A stretch of DNA of 64,000 nucleotides from VAZQ01 sp963739175 (GTDB lineage Bacteria > Pseudomonadota > Alphaproteobacteria > Rhizobiales > Xanthobacteraceae), in contig CAVTZH010000001.1 of NCBI GenBank assembly GCA_963739175.1, forward strand, positions 186,001 to 250,000, read 5' to 3'. The translations under genes were made by a program, and so were the position numbers. A model generated the notes under the pieces. That model had not been told where the DNA came from. It made no database searches and saw only the letters and a program-made list of their open reading frames with translations. Every line of letters starts with the position of its first letter. Positions within the stretch are counted from its first letter, which is position 1. Positions 59,788 to 64,000 of this stretch are shown here, piece by piece.

Positions 59788-60516
59788 CTAGTTCGGCGGG
59801 CGCACGAACGGCACGAACCGCACCAGCATCACGATGCGGCCCTTGGTCTCGCCGGTGCCGGTCTTCTCGATCACCGTGAGGTACTGCACGTTGTCGGGAG
59901 CGCCGAGTGGCATCACAAGCTTGCCGCCGACCTTGAGCTGATCGACCAGCGGCGACGGGATGTGCCCGATCGCGGCCGTGATGATGATCGAGTCGAACGG
60001 CCCGCATTCCGGCCAGCCCTGGTAGCCGTCCCCTACCCGCACGCGCGCGTTGTCGTAACCGAGATCGCCGAGCACTTTCATGGCGCCGACCGCGAGCGGC
60101 GCGACGATCTCGACCGTGCACACCTGCTTCGCCATCCGCGCCAGGATCGCGGCCTGGTAGCCCGAGCCGGTGCCGATCTCGAGCGAGGTGTGATCGGGCT
60201 TGACGTCGGCGAGATGCGTCATCAGCGCGACGATGAACGGCTGCGAAATGGTCGAGCGGTGGCCGATCGACACCGGCCGATCGACATAGCCGACGGCACA
60301 GGTGCCGTCGGGGATGAACTTGTGGCGCTCGATCGCCTCCATCACCTTGAGCACATCGTCCGAGATGCCTTCCGGCAGCGCCAACTTGTCGCGCTGCGCA
60401 TGCGCGCGGATGGTCTCGATCATCGCCGCACGTTCGCGCGCGCAGGACGCCTCTTCCGCGGCCGCTTCATGTGCGGCGAAGAGTGCCAGAACAACTGCCA
60501 GCCACTTCGTTCTCAT
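59788..60516 (-). CDS. exported protein-L-isoaspartate O-methyltransferase-like protein
   Basis: A 242-residue protein of the PIMT family: SIGHRSTISQPFIVALMTHLAD, motif I SLEIGTGSGYQAAILARMAK, RVRVGDGYQGWPECGPFD and IIITAAIGHIPSPLVDQLKVGGKLVMPLG. PIMTs methylate isoaspartyl residues using SAM. It has a clear signal peptide MRTKWLAVVLALFAAHEAAAE, which is unusual because SAM is cytoplasmic, although exported PIMT-like proteins occur in some proteobacteria. It stands alone on the minus strand. Confidence 0.87.
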   Translation of the reverse strand: MRTKWLAVVLALFAAHEAAAEEASCARERAAMIETIRAHAQRDKLALPEGISDDVLKVMEAIERHKFIPDGTCAVGYVDRPVSIGHRSTISQPFIVALMTHLADVKPDHTSLEIGTGSGYQAAILARMAKQVCTVEIVAPLAVGAMKVLGDLGYDNARVRVGDGYQGWPECGPFDSIIITAAIGHIPSPLVDQLKVGGKLVMPLGAPDNVQYLTVIEKTGTGETKGRIVMLVRFVPFVRPPN

Positions 60517-60628
60517 GCTTGAGCCCTACAAGTGCGGCGGACTCGGTCTGCTCCCTCTCCCGCTGGGGAGAGGGAACGCACCGAGTTCGTTGCATCTTCC
60601 CGACCTCCATACGCGGAGGTGGACGTCA

Positions 60629-61600
60629 CTACGGCTTGAGGCCGGCCGCCGCGACCGCCTTGGCGACGCGCTCCTGCTCGTCCTTGATCGCGCGCGCGAG
60701 ATCTTCCGTGCCGCCGCTCGCCGGCTCGGCGCCGATCTTGTCCATCGCGGCGATCACCTCCGGCTCCTTCACGATCACGGCGATCTCGCTCGCGATCCGC
60801 TGCACGACCTCGCGCGGGGTCCCAGTGCGCGCGAACAGGCCCTGGTTCACCGCAAAATTGTAGCCCGGTATGGTCTCCGCGATCGTCGGCAGGTCGGGCG
60901 TGAGCTTGGCGCGCTTGGCGCCGTTCGAGACGATCAGCGTTGCGCGCTTGGTCTCGACGCCGGCCGAGAGCGAGGCGTAGGACGAGAACACGAAATCGAT
61001 GTGGCCGCCGAGCAGAGCCGTCACCGAGTCGGCGGAGCCCTTGAACGGCACCTGCGTGAGCTTCACGCCGAGCCCGGACTGCACGGCTTCCATCGAGAGA
61101 TGATGGAAGCTGCCGACACCCGAGGTGCCGTAGGTGGCCTGGCCGCCTTTCGACTTCGCGTAGGCGGCGAACTCCTTCATGTTGGTGACCGGCACCTTCT
61201 GGTTGGCGGCGAGCCAGATCGGCGCCGTCGCCACGAACGAGACCGGCATCATGTCCTTCGGATTGTAGGGCAGCTTGTTATAGATCAGCGGGCTGATCGA
61301 GAGCACCGCGCCGTCGGTCATGATGAAGGTGTAGCCGTCGGGCGCGGACGCCGTCAGCGCGGCGGTGCCGATGCCGGCGTTGGCGCCGGGCCGGTTCTCG
61401 ATCACCACCGGCTGGCCGATGCGCTCCTGCAGCCGCTTGCCGACGATGCGCGAGAGCGTGTCCGGCAATCCGCCGGCGGGATTCGGCACGATGATCCGGA
61501 TCGACTGGCTCGGATAGGGCTGCGCCGCCGCCGATCCCGGCAGCAGAATGGCGGCGACAAGCGCCGCGTGCCGTAGGCTCCGAAGTGAACCGAAATTCAT
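60629..61600 (-). CDS. Bug/TctC-family solute-binding protein
   Basis: A 323-residue periplasmic binding protein: signal peptide ending GSAAAQ, PYPSQSIRIIVPNPAGGLPD and IENRPGANAGIGTAALTASAPDG. GGAGGTTC precedes the ATG at 61600. Orphan; it diverges from the diguanylate cyclase gene across 226 bases. Confidence 0.93.
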   Translation of the reverse strand: MNFGSLRSLRHAALVAAILLPGSAAAQPYPSQSIRIIVPNPAGGLPDTLSRIVGKRLQERIGQPVVIENRPGANAGIGTAALTASAPDGYTFIMTDGAVLSISPLIYNKLPYNPKDMMPVSFVATAPIWLAANQKVPVTNMKEFAAYAKSKGGQATYGTSGVGSFHHLSMEAVQSGLGVKLTQVPFKGSADSVTALLGGHIDFVFSSYASLSAGVETKRATLIVSNGAKRAKLTPDLPTIAETIPGYNFAVNQGLFARTGTPREVVQRIASEIAVIVKEPEVIAAMDKIGAEPASGGTEDLARAIKDEQERVAKAVAAAGLKP

Positions 61601-61826
61601 GATGGAACCTCCCCGCAGCGACGTGCCGACCGCGTTTTACAAAAATTGCTCTGAAAGTAGCTGCGATCCGTTATCGGGCATCAGTCTACGCTCCGGCTCG
61701 TCGGTAGCAAGAAGCTAACCACCCAAAAGAAGGTACGTCACATCGCCGCGTCGAGGCGCAGATGCATTTGTTGTCTTCGGTAAGCCCCAAGCCACTCCGC
61801 CATCCCCAGGCCTCGGGTGGCGCGCG

Positions 61827-63110
61827 ATGATCCGCAACCACTGGCGCGCCGCCGTCGGACCACTGGTCACGCTCACGCTGGCGGCACTGATCCTGTTGTC
61901 CGACCGCTATCTGTTCCGCGTGCCGAACCCGGGCGCGATCTCGTTCCTGGCGGTCGCCTTCTCGGCCTATCTCGGCGGCATCACGTCCGGGCTTGTCGCC
62001 GCCGCGATCTCGTTCGGACTGGCGGCCGTCCTGTTTTCCGAGCCGGGAGCGCTGTTCCACTACACGCGCGACAATCTTGCGCGGCTCGTGGTTCTGACCG
62101 TCTGCACGCCGGCGATCGCGGTGATGATCGGCGTCCTGCTGAACCGCACACGGCGCGCCGTCGCGCTCGAGCAGGTCGCCAACAAGGAGCTGACATCGCT
62201 GCGCGCCGCGCTCGACCAATCCGAGGTCGGCGTGGTGCTGCTCAATTCCGAGATGCGCGCGCAATTCATCAACCGCGCGTTCCGCCGGCTCTGGCGATTG
62301 CCCGACGAGGTCGCGGAGCGCAAACCGGCCTTCGTCGGGCTGATGTATCACGGGCGGAACGCCAAGACCTTCACCGTGCCGTCGAGCCAGATCGATTTCA
62401 TCGCCGAGCAGACCGCGCTGATCCGCGCCGGCGACGGACGGCCGTTCGACATCCGGCTCGCGAACGGCGACGTCACCCGCAGCCGCTGCAAGGTGCTCGC
62501 CGACGGCGGACGCATGGTGACCTACGGCAATGTCAGCGATCTGGTGCGCACTGCCGACGAGATGGCCGAGCTGGCGATGAAGGATGCGCTGACCGGCATC
62601 TACAACCGCCGCCACTTCATGGCCGAGCTGGACAGCGAATGGAAACGCTTCCGCCGCTACGAGCACCCGCTATCGATTCTGTTGCTCGACATCGATCACT
62701 TCAAATCGATCAACGACCGCTACGGCCACGACATCGGCGATCAGGTCATCGTCGCGGTCGCGCGGCTGTGCGGAACGCAGACCCGCGACTCCGACGTGGC
62801 GGCGCGGATCGGCGGCGAGGAATTCGCGATCGTGCTGCCGGAAACCAACCTCGACGATGCGCGCGCCGCCGCCGAGCGGTTGCGCACCGCGGTCGCCGAG
62901 CATTCCGTTGAAACCAGCAGCGGGCCGCTCGCGGTGACCGTGAGCATCGGCGCGGCACTCGCCCAGGCCAGCGAGGCCGGCCTTGCGGGGCTGATGAAGC
63001 GGGCCGACGAGGCGCTCTACGCCGCCAAGCGCGGCGGGCGCAATTGCGTCGCGGCCATCGTCAACGACGCGCCGGTGGTGTTCAAGCGACGCTCTAGGAG
63101 CGCCGCGTAG
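61827..63110 (+). CDS. diguanylate cyclase with membrane (DUF4118-like) and PAS domains
   Basis: A 427-residue protein. Three to four N-terminal membrane helices (about 10-100, VTLTLAALILLSDRYLF ... VVLTVCTPAIAVMIGVL) of DUF4118 type are followed by a coiled segment, a PAS domain (about 125-240) and a GGDEF domain (about 252-415). The active site is GGEEF and the inhibitory I-site RDSD lies five residues upstream, so a functional, product-inhibited cyclic-di-GMP synthase is expected. It converges on the last Bug gene. Confidence 0.93.
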   Translation: MIRNHWRAAVGPLVTLTLAALILLSDRYLFRVPNPGAISFLAVAFSAYLGGITSGLVAAAISFGLAAVLFSEPGALFHYTRDNLARLVVLTVCTPAIAVMIGVLLNRTRRAVALEQVANKELTSLRAALDQSEVGVVLLNSEMRAQFINRAFRRLWRLPDEVAERKPAFVGLMYHGRNAKTFTVPSSQIDFIAEQTALIRAGDGRPFDIRLANGDVTRSRCKVLADGGRMVTYGNVSDLVRTADEMAELAMKDALTGIYNRRHFMAELDSEWKRFRRYEHPLSILLLDIDHFKSINDRYGHDIGDQVIVAVARLCGTQTRDSDVAARIGGEEFAIVLPETNLDDARAAAERLRTAVAEHSVETSSGPLAVTVSIGAALAQASEAGLAGLMKRADEALYAAKRGGRNCVAAIVNDAPVVFKRRSRSAA

Positions 63111-63118
63111 AGAGCGCG

Positions 63119-64000
63119 CTAGCGCGCCAACCCTTCCCATCCGGCCTTACGCAACTCTTCGAGCGCGCGGGTCTTGATCGCTTCCGGCGCGTTGAAGATG
63201 TCGTTCAGCGCGCCCATCACCCGCTCCGGCGAGGCGTAGCGGATCTCGACACCGGCGCGGTCCGCCTCGGCGAGGAATTCGGGGTCCTTCAACGTCGCCG
63301 CGAACGCATCCTGCAGCGCCTTGAGCCGGTCGGCGGGAATCCCGGGCGGCGCGACGAACGGCCGGATGAAGACCAGATAGCTGAACAGGAAGTTCAACAC
63401 CTTCTTCGTCTCCTCGTCCTTGGTCAGGTCCATCATGAACGGGACGCCGCGGGCGGCGAGCTCAGGATGACGCTCGTTGGCGCAATCGAGCCCGACCGAG
63501 ATGACGCCGCGCGCAAAATAGTCGCGCCCGTTCACGCGCGCGCTGTCCCAGCCCCAGCCGCACATCCCCTCCACCTCGCCGCGCTCGATGGCGGGAAGGA
63601 CGTCGCCGGTCGAGCGGTAGCCCTTCACGATGTTGAACTTGGTCCCAAGCAGCGCATTCAACAGGTTGGGCGCGAACTCGGTCGAGCCGCCGGAGCCGCC
63701 AATGACGACGCTCTTGGTCAGGAGGTCGTTCACCGTCGCCATGCCGGCGCGCTTCGAGAACACGCAGGTGTTTGACGTGACGTTGGCGCTGCCGAGCCAG
63801 CCGAACGTGCGCATGTCGAACTGCACGTTGGGCGACTTGCCGACCTGCGCGTAAGTGAGCGGCCCCTGCAGGATGGCGATGGTGAGCCCGTCCTTCGCGG
63901 CGCGCGTGTGCATGTGGTTCGACGCCGCAAGCCCGCCGGCGCCGGGCATGTTCTGCACGATCACGCCCGGATTGCCCGGCACATGCCTGCTGAAATGGCG
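63119..64000 (-). CDS. Bug/TctC-like solute-binding protein, 5' end beyond the window
   Basis: The frame is open to the right edge (RHFSRHVPGNPGVIVQNMPGAGGLAAS ...), so the signal peptide and first strand lie outside. Visible motifs are QNMPGAGG, FNIVKGYRSTGDVLPAIERGEVEGMCGWG and FSYLVFIRPFVAPPGIPADRLKAL. It is a paralogue of the frameshifted 57378-58393 protein (same HFSRxVPGNP and GYxxxGxxLxAxxRxEVxGxCGW pattern) and appears intact here. Ninth Bug-type protein in the window. Confidence 0.88.
   Translation of the reverse strand, partial: RHFSRHVPGNPGVIVQNMPGAGGLAASNHMHTRAAKDGLTIAILQGPLTYAQVGKSPNVQFDMRTFGWLGSANVTSNTCVFSKRAGMATVNDLLTKSVVIGGSGGSTEFAPNLLNALLGTKFNIVKGYRSTGDVLPAIERGEVEGMCGWGWDSARVNGRDYFARGVISVGLDCANERHPELAARGVPFMMDLTKDEETKKVLNFLFSYLVFIRPFVAPPGIPADRLKALQDAFAATLKDPEFLAEADRAGVEIRYASPERVMGALNDIFNAPEAIKTRALEELRKAGWEGLAR

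Noticed and set aside
1..64000. CRISPR array, insertion sequence, integrase or prophage
   Set aside because: No regularly spaced repeats, no transposase or integrase motif and no phage gene found on either strand; the repeats present are palindromic intergenic elements.
1..64000. tRNA or rRNA genes
   Set aside because: No cloverleaf-type sequence or GGTTCGAATC-style arm with matching acceptor stem was found in the intergenic gaps by eye; a tRNAscan run would settle it.

Overview
The window is a high-GC chromosomal segment from an alphaproteobacterium, most likely Hyphomicrobiales (Rhizobiales), near Xanthobacteraceae/Nitrobacteraceae. The reasons are the NepR-EcfG-PhyR general stress response (GSR) genes, HWE-family kinases, a Pho regulon of alphaproteobacterial layout, many orphan Bug/TctC solute-binding proteins, and palindromic intergenic repeats. 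I see no rRNA, tRNA, CRISPR array, transposase or phage gene. Family calls come from reading protein sequence and motifs; no database was searched.

Region 1 (1-6.3 kb, minus strand) is phosphate sensing and uptake: phoR, pstS, pstC, pstA, pstB, phoU and the first codons of phoB. A Pho box lies ahead of pstS and a hairpin separates pstS from pstC. Region 2 (6.3-13.6 kb) is mixed: a UPF0104 membrane protein, a fluoroacetate-dehalogenase-type hydrolase, an orphan Bug protein, an L,D-transpeptidase, a periplasmic-binding-fold protein and a divergent ornithine-cyclodeaminase-like gene.

Region 3 (13.6-19.8 kb) is a general stress response island. nepR-ecfG and phyR diverge from back-to-back EcfG promoters (GGAAC-N16-CGTT). 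The same promoter type precedes a DUF1328 membrane peptide, a CsbD protein (variant -10), a small exported protein, and a stretch with no gene that ends in an intrinsic terminator. That last unit (about 17502-17589, minus strand) looks like a roughly 85-nt stress-induced small RNA with a pyrimidine-rich, anti-Shine-Dalgarno loop. It is the best candidate here for an unreported element. A soluble PAS-GAF-HWE kinase follows.

Region 4 (19.8-36 kb) is an accessory aromatic-catabolism archipelago: two FAD monooxygenases, a LigB-type extradiol dioxygenase, a gentisate-dioxygenase-like cupin, a VOC protein, three amidohydrolases and four Bug proteins. Several genes carry frameshifts. There is a badly decayed membrane-protein gene at 24 kb and a lower-GC broken gene at 36 kb. 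Region 5 (37-45.7 kb) holds mostly intact genes of unclear role, many exported, plus a second, membrane-bound HWE kinase. Region 6 (45.7-57.2 kb) has a PEP-mutase/isocitrate-lyase-family enzyme, a TauABC/SsuABC-like importer with two different permeases, a fumarylacetoacetase-family hydrolase, a 2-hydroxyacid dehydrogenase, an M24-fold protein and an enolase-superfamily protein. Region 7 (57.3-64 kb) has four more Bug proteins, an exported isoaspartyl-methyltransferase-like protein and a diguanylate cyclase.

At least seven otherwise well-conserved genes between 20 and 58 kb contain single-base frameshifts, while genes in 1-19.8 kb and 38-47 kb are clean. Either the accessory genes are decaying or the assembly has residual indels. 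Four of the insertions share the context C|G|AA, which needs raw-read checking.
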